Origin: Nannocystis exedens
Lineage (GTDB): Bacteria > Myxococcota_A > Polyangia > Nannocystales > Nannocystaceae
Direction of reading: 5' to 3'
NCBI RefSeq assembly: GCF_002343915.1
Contig: NZ_NETK01000001.1
Location: forward strand, 7,826,001 to 7,890,000
Length of the DNA stretch: 64,000 nt
Positions 43,449-52,666 of the stretch are shown piece by piece. Numbering within the stretch: the stretch's first letter is position 1; each line of letters begins with the position of its first letter. The notes below the pieces were generated by a model. The model was not told where the DNA came from. It did no database searches and saw only the letters and a list, made by a program, of their open reading frames with translations. Both the position numbers and the translations under genes were made by a program.

Positions 43449-44539
43449 CGAGGATCGAGAGCTCCTGCGCCGAAAAGCCCGGGAGCGGCTCACGGTGCGG
43501 ACCTGGAAGCGAATTCGCATGCTGCAGTTGCTGGACGAGGGGAAGACGCTGGCGGCGACGGCGGCAGCGGTTGGATCGGCGGTCCCCTCGGTTCGGCGGG
43601 TTGGAGAGCGGTATCTCGCTGCGGGCGTCGAGGTCGCGCTCAAGGACGCGAAGCGACCGGTCCCACCGCGGAAGCTCGATGCTCGGCAAGAAGCCGCGAT
43701 CGTCGCCATGGTCTGCGGGCCACCTCCTGAAGGACGCGCTCGGTGGACAATCATGCTCATCGTCGAGGAGTGCATGAAACGCAAGCTCGTCGACCAAGTC
43801 GGCCGGGAGACGATCCGGGTGTTGCTGAAAAACCACGCGCTCAAACCGTGGCGGGAAAAAAATGTGGTGCGTTCCTCAGATCGACGAGGAGTACGTCGCG
43901 CGGATGGACGACGTCCTCGACACCCTGGCGCGACCAGCCGACGCGTCGGAGCCGGTCGTCGCTCTGGATGAACGACCGGTCGTGCTTCGAGACCCCGCTC
44001 GACCTGGCCGGCCAGCCTCACCTGGCCGCATGGCCCGTCAAGACTATGAATACGTGCGGCGCGGAACCGCAAATGTCTTCTGCATCGTCGAACCCAAGGC
44101 AGGGCGCCACCTGACCTATGCGACGCCGAACCGCACGGCGAAGCAGTTCGCTCGGGCTCTCCGCAAGATAGCTCAACGATATCGTTCGGCGCGGACAATT
44201 CACCTCGTCATGGACAATCTTAACACCCACCGCCAGAACTCGTTATGCACCGCTTTCGGCGATGACGCGGGGCGCGAGCTTTGGAGCCGGTTTACCGTGC
44301 ACTATACTCCCAAGCACGGGAGTTGGCTCAACCCTGCCGAGAACGAGGCGAGCTTATGGTCACGTGAATGCCTTGGACGGCTTCGGATCGGCTCTCTCTC
44401 CGAACTGCGCCGTCGAACGTCTCTGTGGAACAAGGACGCCCACCGCCGGGGGCGGAAGATCACTTGGCGGTTCACCAAGGAGCAAGCCCGAGCGGTGTTC
44501 AGAATCAGCCAGATCACTACGTCGCGGTCGGAGCACTAG
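43449..44539 (+). pseudogene. IS630-family transposase, 5' end cut by IS66 and frame-shifted
   Basis: The coding sequence begins inside the helix-turn-helix region (LLRRKARERLTVRTWKRIRM), directly at the right end of IS66 copy 2, so the natural start is missing. The frame changes at a run of seven A at about 43857-43863: the upstream reading ends KPWREK and the downstream reading starts MWCVPQIDEEYV, which in relatives is continuous. The DDE residues are VALDERPVVL, LVMDNLNTHRQN and GSWLNPAENEASL. IS630 elements can use slippery A runs to make the full protein, so the shift may be programmed. The 5' loss still makes this copy defective. Confidence 0.8.
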
Positions 44540-44707
44540 CGGACCTCTTCAGCGAGGTCAACGGCGCTTCGATGTGGGTCTACCGCTGCAGTACTGGACT
44601 CTGAGCGCAAGTTTGGCCCGAACAGTTTCGCTGCTCCGCGTCCTCGCCGAGGGCGCGGGGCAGCTTGCGATCGAACTCGCCACGACGCGGTTGTCGCACG
44701 CTTACAC

Positions 44708-44885
44708 CCGGCGCGAGGTCAAGGCGCGAACCCGGCGACCTCCTGGCGTGGAGTCGGTCGGGCCGGGCTTAGGCGTCGGCGACGGGGACGTCTAGCGACG
44801 GCACCTGCGAGACGAGCAGGCTCAGCAGCGACTTTGTCCCCTTGTTGCTCAGGGTGGACTCGATCCTGAGCGGTTCTTGGGCAGA
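44708..44885 (-). pseudogene. degenerate partial copy of the 45780-46631 gene
   Basis: About 180 bases that match, with gaps, the middle of the 45780-46631 gene, for example GGCACCTGCGAGACGAGCAG and CCCCTTGTTGCTCAGGGTG versus nearly identical stretches at about 46070-46180. Internal deletions and stops make it non-coding. With the intact copy it brackets the AT-rich gene at 44890-45588, suggesting duplication around an insertion. Confidence 0.7.
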
Positions 44886-44889
44886 GTGC

Positions 44890-45588
44890 CTAGTCTTCGC
44901 AAATGAGCGGGAAGTCAGAGATTTTCTCGCATTGAAGCACGCCACCTTCCGTCCACAGAATCAAGGTCTCATTACGTTGCTTTTCTGCTCCGGGGATAAC
45001 CACGCCGCCGAACTGGTCGGTCTCAGAAAAGAGATTTCCCCGATGACGTTGATATAGTTTACGCATACACGTGGCGACCTGTTTCATTTTTTCGACCCCC
45101 GAAGCGCGGGCCATATACAGTCGATATTTGCACGGGACTACAAGTAATTTAAAGAAGTCCCAGATGTAGCCCTTTGCGGTTGTGGGCTCGCCGACGCTGT
45201 CTGCGGCATTCATTTCGCTTTCCGCAGTCAGTTTGATGGGCATCGCATCATCCCAGCGAACTGCAACAAAGTCCAGCATGATTTGCGACTGGCTGTGATT
45301 GCTGTAGCCTGCATAGAAAACAGCCGCCTCGCTCCGCGTGACCCTCCCCTTGTTGCACGCGATCACTAGATCGCTTTCCTTCGGATATAGTGCATCCAGT
45401 GCTCGCAGGAAGAAGTCGTTGGCCCATGCTGTTGCCTTCGACTGGTTGTCGCCCTGGGTTATCGGCCACCAGTCCTTTGGCAAATCAAAATAATGAATGA
45501 TATTGCAGCGCGAGTCGAGGAGCCATTTTTCGATCATCGATTTATCGAGCGCAGGTTTTTCGAGTGATGGAGCGGTCATCAGGCTCAT
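44890..45588 (-). CDS. hypothetical protein, AT-rich and probably acquired
   Basis: A 232-residue protein of unknown family; GC content is near 50%, far below neighbours. No signal peptide or membrane segment. Visible features are WWPITQGDNQSKATAWANDF, KESDLVIACNKGRVTRSEAA and FVAVRWDDAMPIKLTAESEM, an alpha/beta mix. It lies between the intact and the degenerate copy of a T6SS-associated gene, a typical place for an extra immunity or effector gene, but nothing in the sequence proves that. Confidence 0.6.
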   Translation of the reverse strand: MSLMTAPSLEKPALDKSMIEKWLLDSRCNIIHYFDLPKDWWPITQGDNQSKATAWANDFFLRALDALYPKESDLVIACNKGRVTRSEAAVFYAGYSNHSQSQIMLDFVAVRWDDAMPIKLTAESEMNAADSVGEPTTAKGYIWDFFKLLVVPCKYRLYMARASGVEKMKQVATCMRKLYQRHRGNLFSETDQFGGVVIPGAEKQRNETLILWTEGGVLQCEKISDFPLICED

Positions 45589-45779
45589 TGAAGAGAGATG
45601 CCGTGCGGGCCAGCGCCTGTCAAGGGCGCGGACGAAGCTTCGGGACGGTCGAACTGGTCAGCCTGGCGGCGAGGAGGCAGACCTCGAGGTGATGTCGAGG
45701 TCGTTGCCCACCTCCGAGCGGCGCGCTGCTGAGCAGCATGGTCCTGTTCGTTCCACGGGGTTCGCGCTGCAGCGCCTTC

Positions 45780-46631
45780 TCACCGATGGGCGATACGGAG
45801 CAGCGGCGTATCTACGGCCAGGATGCCATGCACGTGGTCAGTTGGGGGCTGCGGGCTCTCTCCTGTGTCGAGGAGTAGGACGGCCCGGTGCTCGGCCGGC
45901 GACAGGTAGGCCGAGGGCGTGGCCACGAACCGCACCGACTCGCCCGGCGCGAGCTCGAGGCGCGAGCCCGGCGCCCTCCTGGCGTGGGGCTGGGCCTGGT
46001 CGGGCCGGGAGAGCATGTGGGGCGTGATGGTGACGTGCTTCGGCGTCGGCGCCGGGACCTCCCGACTCGGCACCTGCGAGATGAGCAGGCTCAGCAGCGA
46101 CTCGCCCTCCTCGGGCGCCATCGGGTCCTGCAGCGAGATTTGCTGGGTCCCCTTGTTGCTCAGGGTGAACTCGAGCCGAAGCGGTTCCCGGGCCGAGAAG
46201 CTGGGCGCCGTCCAGCGAGCCGTGCCGGCGAGCACCTCGCGCGGGCTGGCGAACGCCTCGTCGACCATCTTGTGGAACGCCTCCATGATCGGCAGGACCT
46301 CGGCGGGCAACGCGTCGATCGCCCACATCACGGAGCGCTTGGGACCGCCCTCCCAATCGCCCGCCATCATGAACACGTGCGGCTGCTCCGGGGCCAGCGC
46401 CTTGAGCCTCGGAAGGTCCCAGACCTTGGCCTGCTCGACCAGGGCGCGGAAGTCGAGCGCGCGCTGGGGCGGGAACTTGTGGACGTAGTAGCCGATCTCG
46501 GGGCGGCCGCGGAGCACGCCAGGCGTCCAGAAGTGGAAGCTGCCGTCCGCGTCGAGCGACGAGCCCAGCTCCCCGCGCGAGTTGCTGGGGATCGAGTGGT
46601 GAAGGTTGAAGGGCCACAGGAGCTCGGTCAT
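45780..46631 (-). CDS. hypothetical protein of the DUF4150 effector cluster, possible partner or immunity protein
   Basis: A 283-residue protein without signal peptide. The N-terminal half is mixed (FHFWTPGVLRGRPEIGYYVH; HVFMMAGDWEGGPKRSVMWA). The C-terminal half is beta-rich and Pro-containing (LRLEFTLSNKGTQQISLQDP), resembling an Ig-like or inhibitor fold. It follows the DUF4150-metallopeptidase gene by 12 bases on the same strand. Position suggests it neutralises or assists that effector. A damaged second copy lies at 44708-44885. Confidence 0.6.
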   Translation of the reverse strand: MTELLWPFNLHHSIPSNSRGELGSSLDADGSFHFWTPGVLRGRPEIGYYVHKFPPQRALDFRALVEQAKVWDLPRLKALAPEQPHVFMMAGDWEGGPKRSVMWAIDALPAEVLPIMEAFHKMVDEAFASPREVLAGTARWTAPSFSAREPLRLEFTLSNKGTQQISLQDPMAPEEGESLLSLLISQVPSREVPAPTPKHVTITPHMLSRPDQAQPHARRAPGSRLELAPGESVRFVATPSAYLSPAEHRAVLLLDTGESPQPPTDHVHGILAVDTPLLRIAHR

Positions 46632-46643
46632 GGGGTTGCCTGC

Positions 46644-48062
46644 CTAGATCCGCACGGTCCGGACCGCGCCGACGACGGGGCTCGCCGCCGAGAACATCTT
46701 GCGGAAGGCTTCCACGTGCCGCGGGAACACGCTCCTGCCGTTGTTCATGATGCTGTTGGGTGCCCCGACCCACTGACCGCCGGCCTGGCAGGCGCCGCCC
46801 GCGTATTCGTCGTAGCAGCCGATGAGGTGGCCGAACTCGTGCGCGCGCACGTAGCCGCTGGCGCCGCCGATCTCCGACCACCACGTGTGCGAGTACCACC
46901 AGAGATCCGGCTTGCCCCAATTCTTCGCAAGCGGCGCGCCCTCGAACAGATCGATCTTGCCGTGGGCTGCTCCCTGCTTGGCGAAGATCCGCAGCGGATA
47001 CTTGCAGCAGCCCATGAGGATGCAGTCGCAGCGGTGCTCCCGCTTGCAGTCGAGGCGGTGGAAGTAGAACTTGCGGTCCCACACCGCCTCGATCTCCTGC
47101 GCCCACTCGCGCCACGTCAGCGGATTGACCGGGGCCTGTCCGGAGCGGAGGTTGAAGTCCAGCTCACGGCGCACGATCATCCAGCCGTCCGCGATCTCGA
47201 TGTCGAAGGCGACCTCCCACGCGTAGTGCTCGCCGTTCTTGACCCACTTGTTCAGTCTCTTACTCCAAACGAATTTCCACGCCCAATGCGTGGGTGCGTG
47301 GATCGTCTGCTTCGCCTGCGCAGGAGGGTTCTGGAATTCCAGGGCGTTGCTGCTCTTCTGCGCGCCCTTGAGCATCTCCTGGGCCGCGACCGCCGGGATT
47401 TTCTCCCGGAACTTGAAGCGCCAGCGGGAGATCCACGGCACCTCGGCCTTGTTGCCGTGGACCTCGACGGCGATCCCCTCCATCGTCGTGCATCGGCTCG
47501 GATCGGTGCGCCGCGCCCAGACCTGGACGGGCTGGCCGTCCTTGGCGTTCTGGGTCGTCACGTGCAGCGTGACGGGGTCTCCACAGCACAGCTCCGTCCT
47601 GGACCAGCGCATCTCGACGACCTCGACCTTGTCGGGGCCCAGGCCGGTCGCCGCGCCGCTCGGCTGGCTGATGATGCCGGTCGCGTTCGGAGCAGCGCCG
47701 GCGTTCTGCACCATCACGTCGGTGAAGCGGACCACCGGCTGGTTCTCGACCTTGACGTCGAGCGAGTAGCTCCGGGGCTTCGCCTGGCCCTTCGTCTTGC
47801 CCGAGATGATTCCGCCGAGGGTGCCCGGTTCGTTGCCGGCGCTGCTCGAGAACGTGCTCGACTTGAGCGCGGGCGGCTGACCGTCGACGCGGGTCCGCTT
47901 GCCGCCCTTCGCCGTGTTGCGTGAGAGCGCGGTGTTGGCGTACGGGAGCGGCACCGGCCCGCTCGGCGTCGGCGTCTTGCACACGTCGGGCGCCGCGACG
48001 CTCGTCCCGCCGCTCTGCTTGTGGACGACGGTGAGGTTGTTGATGATGACCGTTGCGGGCAT
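46644..48062 (-). CDS. DUF4150 (PAAR-like) protein with C-terminal HEFGH metallopeptidase-like domain
   Basis: A 472-residue putative type VI secretion effector. The first 130 residues are a DUF4150/PAAR-like domain (TSVAAPDVCKTPTPSGPVPL and YANTALSRNTAKGGKRTRVD), which caps the VgrG spike. The middle carries an Ig-like segment (about 165-230). The C-terminal part has a zinc-binding motif RAHEFGHLIGCYDEYAGG (His 408, Glu 409, His 412), so proteolysis of a target-cell protein is the likely toxic activity. The neighbours, a DUF2169 adaptor and a ketosynthase-like gene, are frequent companions of DUF4150 proteins. Confidence 0.8.
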   Translation of the reverse strand: MPATVIINNLTVVHKQSGGTSVAAPDVCKTPTPSGPVPLPYANTALSRNTAKGGKRTRVDGQPPALKSSTFSSSAGNEPGTLGGIISGKTKGQAKPRSYSLDVKVENQPVVRFTDVMVQNAGAAPNATGIISQPSGAATGLGPDKVEVVEMRWSRTELCCGDPVTLHVTTQNAKDGQPVQVWARRTDPSRCTTMEGIAVEVHGNKAEVPWISRWRFKFREKIPAVAAQEMLKGAQKSSNALEFQNPPAQAKQTIHAPTHWAWKFVWSKRLNKWVKNGEHYAWEVAFDIEIADGWMIVRRELDFNLRSGQAPVNPLTWREWAQEIEAVWDRKFYFHRLDCKREHRCDCILMGCCKYPLRIFAKQGAAHGKIDLFEGAPLAKNWGKPDLWWYSHTWWSEIGGASGYVRAHEFGHLIGCYDEYAGGACQAGGQWVGAPNSIMNNGRSVFPRHVEAFRKMFSAASPVVGAVRTVRI

Positions 48063-48071
48063 GCGTGCTTC

Positions 48072-49124
48072 TCAGGGGGGCATGAGCGCGACGATGGCCC
48101 GCTCGCCGGTGTCGTTCATGGCGCCGACGAGGATACCTCCCGGGCCGGCGTAGCGGCGGGCGAACGCCTGGCTCGCCCACCCGACCGCGAGGGGGACAAA
48201 GGCCGCGGCGACGTCGCCGATGCTCTCGACGGGATGCCAGAGGTCCCACCCATCCGGCAGCGAGCCGAGCGCTCGGGGCTCCACGAGGGCCCACTCGCGC
48301 GCCCGCCAGCGCTCGCCGGTGTGGTCGACGATGATCCGGTGATACGCCGCGGGGCCCGGGTCCGCCGCAAGGGCGCCCTGCAGCGCGCGTGCGAGCGCGT
48401 CGGCCTGCGAGGGGCGCATGGGTGTCCAGCCGGTCGGCTCCTGCTCGAGGGCCAGGGCGACGATTGTGGCGAGCGCAGGAGCCTGACGGCGACGGGCGGT
48501 CTCCGCCGTCTCCAGCACCAGCGCTGCCGCGGCCTCGCCCGGGATGATGCCGCTCGAGCGGTCGGCGGTGAGCAGGCGGCCGTCGCCCAGGAGCTCGTCG
48601 AGGTAGACGCTGTCCAGGTACGACTCGAAGCCGGCGACCACCGCGGCGTCGAGGTCGCCCTTGGCCACCGCCAGGGACGCGTGGGCCAACGCGAGCGCGC
48701 CGCCGACGTGCGCCTGCTCGACATAGTGGACGAGGTCATTGCCCGCGAGCTCCGCCCAGAGGTCGCCGACATATGCGCGAAAGTTGGCGAGTCGTTCGGG
48801 CAACACACCCGGCCGGGTCGGCGACGGCGTCGAGAAGAACAGCCCCACGCGGCGCCGGTGCCACGTGTACGCGTACAGGCCGGCCTGCCAGAGCGCCTCG
48901 TGGATCGCCGGCGAGACCATCGGGACAGCCTTCTCGACCCACGGCGCGTCCTTCCGCCCGGCGGCGACGGCCCCGACGTTCAGCGGCTCGCCGGCGAAGC
49001 CGAAGTGCGGCCACGCCGCCAGGCGCGAGATGCCGGCTCGCAGCGCGCCACACGTACCCGGCGCGTTCGTCCCGACCGGCGTGCGCATGCCCGCCCCGGT
49101 CACGACCAGGCGATCGTCAGGCAC
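48072..49124 (-). CDS. beta-ketoacyl synthase-like protein of the DUF4150 cluster
   Basis: A 350-residue thiolase-fold protein. GTG 49124 (GGGAGG five bases upstream) is preferred over a start at 49178. The N-terminus has DRLVVTGAGMRTPVGTNAPG, as in FabF-type synthases, and GIIPGEAAAALVLETAE matches the usual EGA-type motif. The segment that should carry the nucleophilic Cys reads VEQAHVGGALALAHASLAVA, with His-Val in place of Cys, so condensing activity is doubtful. Such proteins recur beside DUF2169/DUF4150 genes with unknown role. It overlaps the DUF2169 gene by eight bases. Confidence 0.75.
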   Translation of the reverse strand: MPDDRLVVTGAGMRTPVGTNAPGTCGALRAGISRLAAWPHFGFAGEPLNVGAVAAGRKDAPWVEKAVPMVSPAIHEALWQAGLYAYTWHRRRVGLFFSTPSPTRPGVLPERLANFRAYVGDLWAELAGNDLVHYVEQAHVGGALALAHASLAVAKGDLDAAVVAGFESYLDSVYLDELLGDGRLLTADRSSGIIPGEAAAALVLETAETARRRQAPALATIVALALEQEPTGWTPMRPSQADALARALQGALAADPGPAAYHRIIVDHTGERWRAREWALVEPRALGSLPDGWDLWHPVESIGDVAAAFVPLAVGWASQAFARRYAGPGGILVGAMNDTGERAIVALMPP

Positions 49125-50154
49125 TCGGTCCTCCCGTGCGGTCGACCAGCACCCAGGCGAGCTCGTCGAATCGCTCATGCACCGACGTGCTCGCGCGCCA
49201 GGTGAGGTCGAGGCGGCGCGCCTCGGCGTCGACGTGCAGGGTGTCGAGGACAGTCGGCAAGGCGCGCCGGTGTTTTCCGTCGTGGACGATCACCTGCACG
49301 TGCATCGACGGGAGGCGAAACGTCAACCATGCGCCGCCTGGCTGGACCCCGCGGATCTCGACCTCCTCGTCGCCCCGCAACATCGTCGGGTAAACCTGAT
49401 CGGGCGGCGCGACCTGGGCCGCGCGCGGATCGCCATCGAGCGGGGGCAGCGGCAGGCGCGTGCGCTGCCAGGCCGCGTCTAAGGTGCCGTGGAGACCTCG
49501 CCGCGGCCCCCAGTGCGGGGGGATCGGGCCGAAGGATCGCGGCGGCGGGCGATCGCCAGGTGCCGCGAGGCGGTGCCGCGGGTGCTCGAGGTTGGGGAGC
49601 GGCGCTCCGGCCTGGCAGCCGACGAGACCGACGCCGACCGGGTTCTCGGCGCACTCCAGCGGCGGCCGGCCGTCGAGGCCGGCGCCACCGAACGCGCGCT
49701 CGTAGATCAGCGGCACCGTCTCGAAGGGCTGCGGAGCGCCGGGACTGAGCCCGGTGATGCCGCGCGTCCACGTGCGGTCGCCGAAGATCAGCGCATCCTT
49801 GGACCAGGCACCGACGCGAAAGCTGACGTGGCCGGTCGTGCCGCCGGGTTCGGATGGGTAGGCGTTGCCCGACAGGAGCAGATCCGGGAGCGGCTTGGCG
49901 AGCACGACCTCGCCGGCCGCGACGAGGCTCGAAGCGGTCGGGTCCCCGCGGTAGCGATCGGCGAGCACCAGCTCGGCCTCGGCGCTCACGAGCTGTCCGG
50001 CCTCGATACTGAAGCTCGCCTTGGCGAGGACCAGCAGGTGCTCCTCGGCCCTCGGGTCGAGCACCAGTTGCGTGTGGACCTGGCAGGGCGTCCGGTTGGT
50101 GAGGGTAAACACCCGCCGCGAAGATAACCCAGGGGCAGTTTTAGCACGCGCCAT
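49117..50154 (-). CDS. DUF2169 protein, type VI effector adaptor
   Basis: A 345-residue DUF2169 family member, the first gene of the cluster. Family features are the N-terminal LTNRTPCQVHTQLVLDPRAE and LVLAKASFSIEAGQ, then the central TWTRGITGLSPGAPQPFETV and YERAFGG. In studied bacteria DUF2169 proteins load DUF4150/PAAR effectors onto VgrG. Its position in front of a ketosynthase-like gene and the DUF4150 effector fits that role. No other T6SS genes (VgrG, sheath, ClpV) are in this window. Confidence 0.82.
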   Translation of the reverse strand: MARAKTAPGLSSRRVFTLTNRTPCQVHTQLVLDPRAEEHLLVLAKASFSIEAGQLVSAEAELVLADRYRGDPTASSLVAAGEVVLAKPLPDLLLSGNAYPSEPGGTTGHVSFRVGAWSKDALIFGDRTWTRGITGLSPGAPQPFETVPLIYERAFGGAGLDGRPPLECAENPVGVGLVGCQAGAPLPNLEHPRHRLAAPGDRPPPRSFGPIPPHWGPRRGLHGTLDAAWQRTRLPLPPLDGDPRAAQVAPPDQVYPTMLRGDEEVEIRGVQPGGAWLTFRLPSMHVQVIVHDGKHRRALPTVLDTLHVDAEARRLDLTWRASTSVHERFDELAWVLVDRTGGPSA

Positions 50155-50260
50155 ACCGCGCGGTCAGCAGGTATGGGCAGGTCAGGAAGCCTGCTGCTAA
50201 GGCTACAGACGTGAGGTCGGCTGGCCGCACGCGCAAGCGCGCCGGCGCTACGCGCCTCGG

Positions 50261-50434
50261 CCCTCGGCAGGAACTGGCTGTTCTTCGCCCATGCGAGGCG
50301 AGTAGCGTCTCGCTATGCGGACCTTGCTCGAGCGTCTCGAGGTAGAGCTTGCGATAGTGGTCGCGCTCGGCGCTCAGCTGCTCGACGAGCGTCGTTGTCT
50401 CGCGGTCGCCGAGTCCGTGTGCAGCGTCGGGCAC
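50261..50434 (-). pseudogene. IS66 tnpC fragments
   Basis: On the minus strand about 50322-50400 reads LVEQLSAERDHYRKLYLETL, nearly the coiled coil of TnpC of IS66 copy 1. On the opposite strand about 50261-50288 resembles a piece of the GRKNWLF region. The fragments are out of order, so this is a decayed and rearranged IS66 element. A tnpB fragment lies at 51151-51233. Confidence 0.65.
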
Positions 50435-50540
50435 GCCCTGTTCTTAGCGAGCAGTACGTCCACGTCAAGAGCCAAGGAGTCTGGCGCTTCGTACATATCC
50501 CTCTCAGACGACTTACTGGCGTTGCCGCGTTGCCCTGAGG

Positions 50541-51014
50541 TCACTTCGGCGCCGGGGGTTGACTCAACGGCACCGTGCCTCGACGCAACGGTCCTGGCTC
50601 GGTGGTGCAGCCCGGCTCGCCGACGTCGCAGCACACGCACGTCGGCTGTCCATCTCGCTCCACGCAGGTGCCGTCGTCGTGGAGGTCCAGCGGAGTAAAG
50701 CCGAGGTACTGACATGCCATGCGGCAGTCGACAGCCACCATCTTGCCGCGATCGCACAGAAGGAGCTTTCGCCCCTCGCAGTACTGCGTCCGCGCGCGGT
50801 CACACGGCGTCCCCTGACCGGTGCCACACGTTACCACCCGTTCCGCCGCTAGGTCGGGATGGGTATATGCGAAGTCGAAGCCATCGGCGCGGCACAGCTC
50901 GTCGGCCGTGCGCGGCGCGGACGCCGGCTCGGCCATGGTCGCGGCGCTCGCTGGGGCGACCCGCGGGTGCGACCGACAGCCGAGCATCAGCAACGCGATG
51001 AGCACCGTCCGCAT
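50541..51014 (-). CDS. small Cys-rich lipoprotein
   Basis: A 157-residue protein with a signal peptide and lipobox (TVLIALLMLGC), an Ala/Pro linker and a domain with ten or more cysteines (TGQGTPCDRARTQYCEGRKL; CMACQYLGF-like region; QPTCVCCDVGEPGC). It should be anchored to the outer membrane and stabilised by disulfides. The gene lies between two IS66 fragments, so it may have been moved with that element. Function unknown; similar lipoproteins are common in myxobacteria. Confidence 0.7.
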   Translation of the reverse strand: MRTVLIALLMLGCRSHPRVAPASAATMAEPASAPRTADELCRADGFDFAYTHPDLAAERVVTCGTGQGTPCDRARTQYCEGRKLLLCDRGKMVAVDCRMACQYLGFTPLDLHDDGTCVERDGQPTCVCCDVGEPGCTTEPGPLRRGTVPLSQPPAPK

Positions 51015-51150
51015 CGAAGCTCGCACTACCACACCCGGCCGGCCCGCGGATCCGACCGCGATCGGCCCACAGAAACGAGGCGCCTGCGCCTGCCGGCCGC
51101 CCCGCCGCCGGCCGGTAGTCGCTCCAGCCGTTCTCAGCGGTCCGTGCGTC

Positions 51151-51233
51151 CGCAGCGCGCCGTTCCGCGGGTCTTCGCCGGGCACTTGCTTCGCCGCCGC
51201 GGCGAGGCCATCGAAGCCGCGCCGCAGCACCAT
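51151..51233 (-). pseudogene. IS66 tnpB fragment
   Basis: About 27 codons reading VLRRGFDGLAAAAKQVPGED then PRNGAL, nearly identical to residues 14-43 of TnpB of IS66 copy 1. Neither start nor end of the gene remains. Together with the tnpC pieces 700 bases away it marks a decayed insertion on this side of the T6SS cluster. Confidence 0.75.
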
Positions 51234-51241
51234 GCGGGCGG

Positions 51242-52252
51242 CTACTTCTCGAGGCCCTCGCACGCATCTGGTTCGACGTAGGCCATCAAGCGTCCTTCCT
51301 CGGCAAGAGCCAGCACAGTGTCGGTCGGATGCAGTCCGCCAGGCGCCAGCACACCGATCGACACCACCGCGACGATTGGTCGTCCCAACTCGTGATCGGC
51401 CACAAGCGGCCCTGTCCGAGTGAAGTCCCAGGTGAATAGGCGGCCGTCACCGAGGATACGCACTCCGCCTCGGCGGTCGACGACCTGCCTCAGATCGTCG
51501 ACGACTCCGGTTTCCACGCGCGTCCAGACTCCGTCCGGTCCACTCTGCAGCAGCGTCCCTCTCGCACCGACGATGTACCCGTTCCCTGCGTCCCAATCGA
51601 TCTCGATATCGAGCAGATCCTCCGTCGCGTTGACGGCCACGGCCGTCCAAGTCATCCCGCCGTCGACCGAGTGCAAGACCAGTCCTTGCTCCCCAACGGC
51701 TGTTGCTCGCCCTCCAATCGCCAGCGAGACCGCATTGAGCCGTCGCGATGTCGGCGCGGGGACGACCTGCCAGGGCTCGTCCCCACGCAGCGAGCCCACC
51801 ACGACAGCTCCCGCGTCTCCCACGGCGACCGCATAGCTGTTCATTCCACACTCGACATCGACGCCTCGCAGATCGGCAGCACTTGCCGAAGTGTCAATCG
51901 CCCTCCAGTGCTTGCCCTCATCAGTCGAGACGCGAACGGCGCCCTTGCGACCGACCGCGACGTAGGAGCAATCGAAGTAGTTGCGGTCGGCCCAGACGTC
52001 CAGCAGATCCTCTGTGGTTCCGCTGTCGCGCACCTGGTATTCCGTCATCGGTCGGTGCGTGGGTTGAACCGCCAGCGCCCCTCCGGTCCCTACCGCGACT
52101 TTGTTTGTCAACATACGCATCCGCGGGTCAAAGGAGTAACCCTTCCACTCGCCACAGTCGCCGCCGTTGCACGAACCCAGGACGAGACCGAACGACGAGA
52201 CCGCCAGGGCAACCGAAGCCGCAGCGAGCAGGCGCGTGCTTGCACTCAACAT
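51242..52252 (-). CDS. lipoprotein with YCF48/BNR-like beta-propeller repeats
   Basis: A 336-residue exported protein: signal peptide ending LVLGSC, then repeated beta-propeller blades with the Asp-box-like pattern (VRVSTDEGKHWRAIDTSASA; LVLHSVDGGMTWTAVAVNAT; LQSGPDGVWTRVETGV). This is typical of photosynthesis-stability-factor (YCF48)-like or BNR proteins. ATG 52252 begins the signal peptide. Probably surface-exposed; the ligand is unknown. Confidence 0.78.
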   Translation of the reverse strand: MLSASTRLLAAASVALAVSSFGLVLGSCNGGDCGEWKGYSFDPRMRMLTNKVAVGTGGALAVQPTHRPMTEYQVRDSGTTEDLLDVWADRNYFDCSYVAVGRKGAVRVSTDEGKHWRAIDTSASAADLRGVDVECGMNSYAVAVGDAGAVVVGSLRGDEPWQVVPAPTSRRLNAVSLAIGGRATAVGEQGLVLHSVDGGMTWTAVAVNATEDLLDIEIDWDAGNGYIVGARGTLLQSGPDGVWTRVETGVVDDLRQVVDRRGGVRILGDGRLFTWDFTRTGPLVADHELGRPIVAVVSIGVLAPGGLHPTDTVLALAEEGRLMAYVEPDACEGLEK

Positions 52253-52666
52253 CCACAGGCGAAGTTGCCGGTGCCGCGGAAAAAATTGGAGAAGGAGGAC
52301 GAATATTTTTGCGCGCCGCCCGCCCCGCCGTCGGGCCCCACAGCCCGCACTTTGTCGCGGTAGCCCCTCGGGCCCCGGCGATGGGGCTACGACACCGCAG
52401 TGCTTGAACCAGCAGGTAGCGCCGGCAAGCGTACTTCGCCGGTGACCATGTTGATGGCGTCCATCAGGAGCTCGACGATCTGTGCCCCCAGTGCGCGGAG
52501 CACGGACTTGATCTTGCACCGGGCGAGCGAGGTTCGCGGCGCGGAGATCGTCTACCAGCCGGACACGATCGCCGTGACCATTGCCCGGGGCGCGTGGATG
52601 GCGCGCGTACTCGAGGGCCGCGCCCCGACGCTTGCCAGGCCTGAACGGCGCTAATAGACTGGCCGG
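52253..52666. other. intergenic stretch, no convincing gene
   Basis: A 414-base gap between divergent lipoprotein genes. A + strand open frame at 52400-52654 contains one plausible stretch (LILHRASEVRGAEIVYQPDT) but has an Arg/Ser-rich start and no ribosome-binding site; it may be a gene fragment. The part next to 52252 is AT-richer (AAAAAATTGG, AATATTTTTG at about 52280-52310) and probably holds the promoter of the propeller lipoprotein. Confidence 0.35.
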
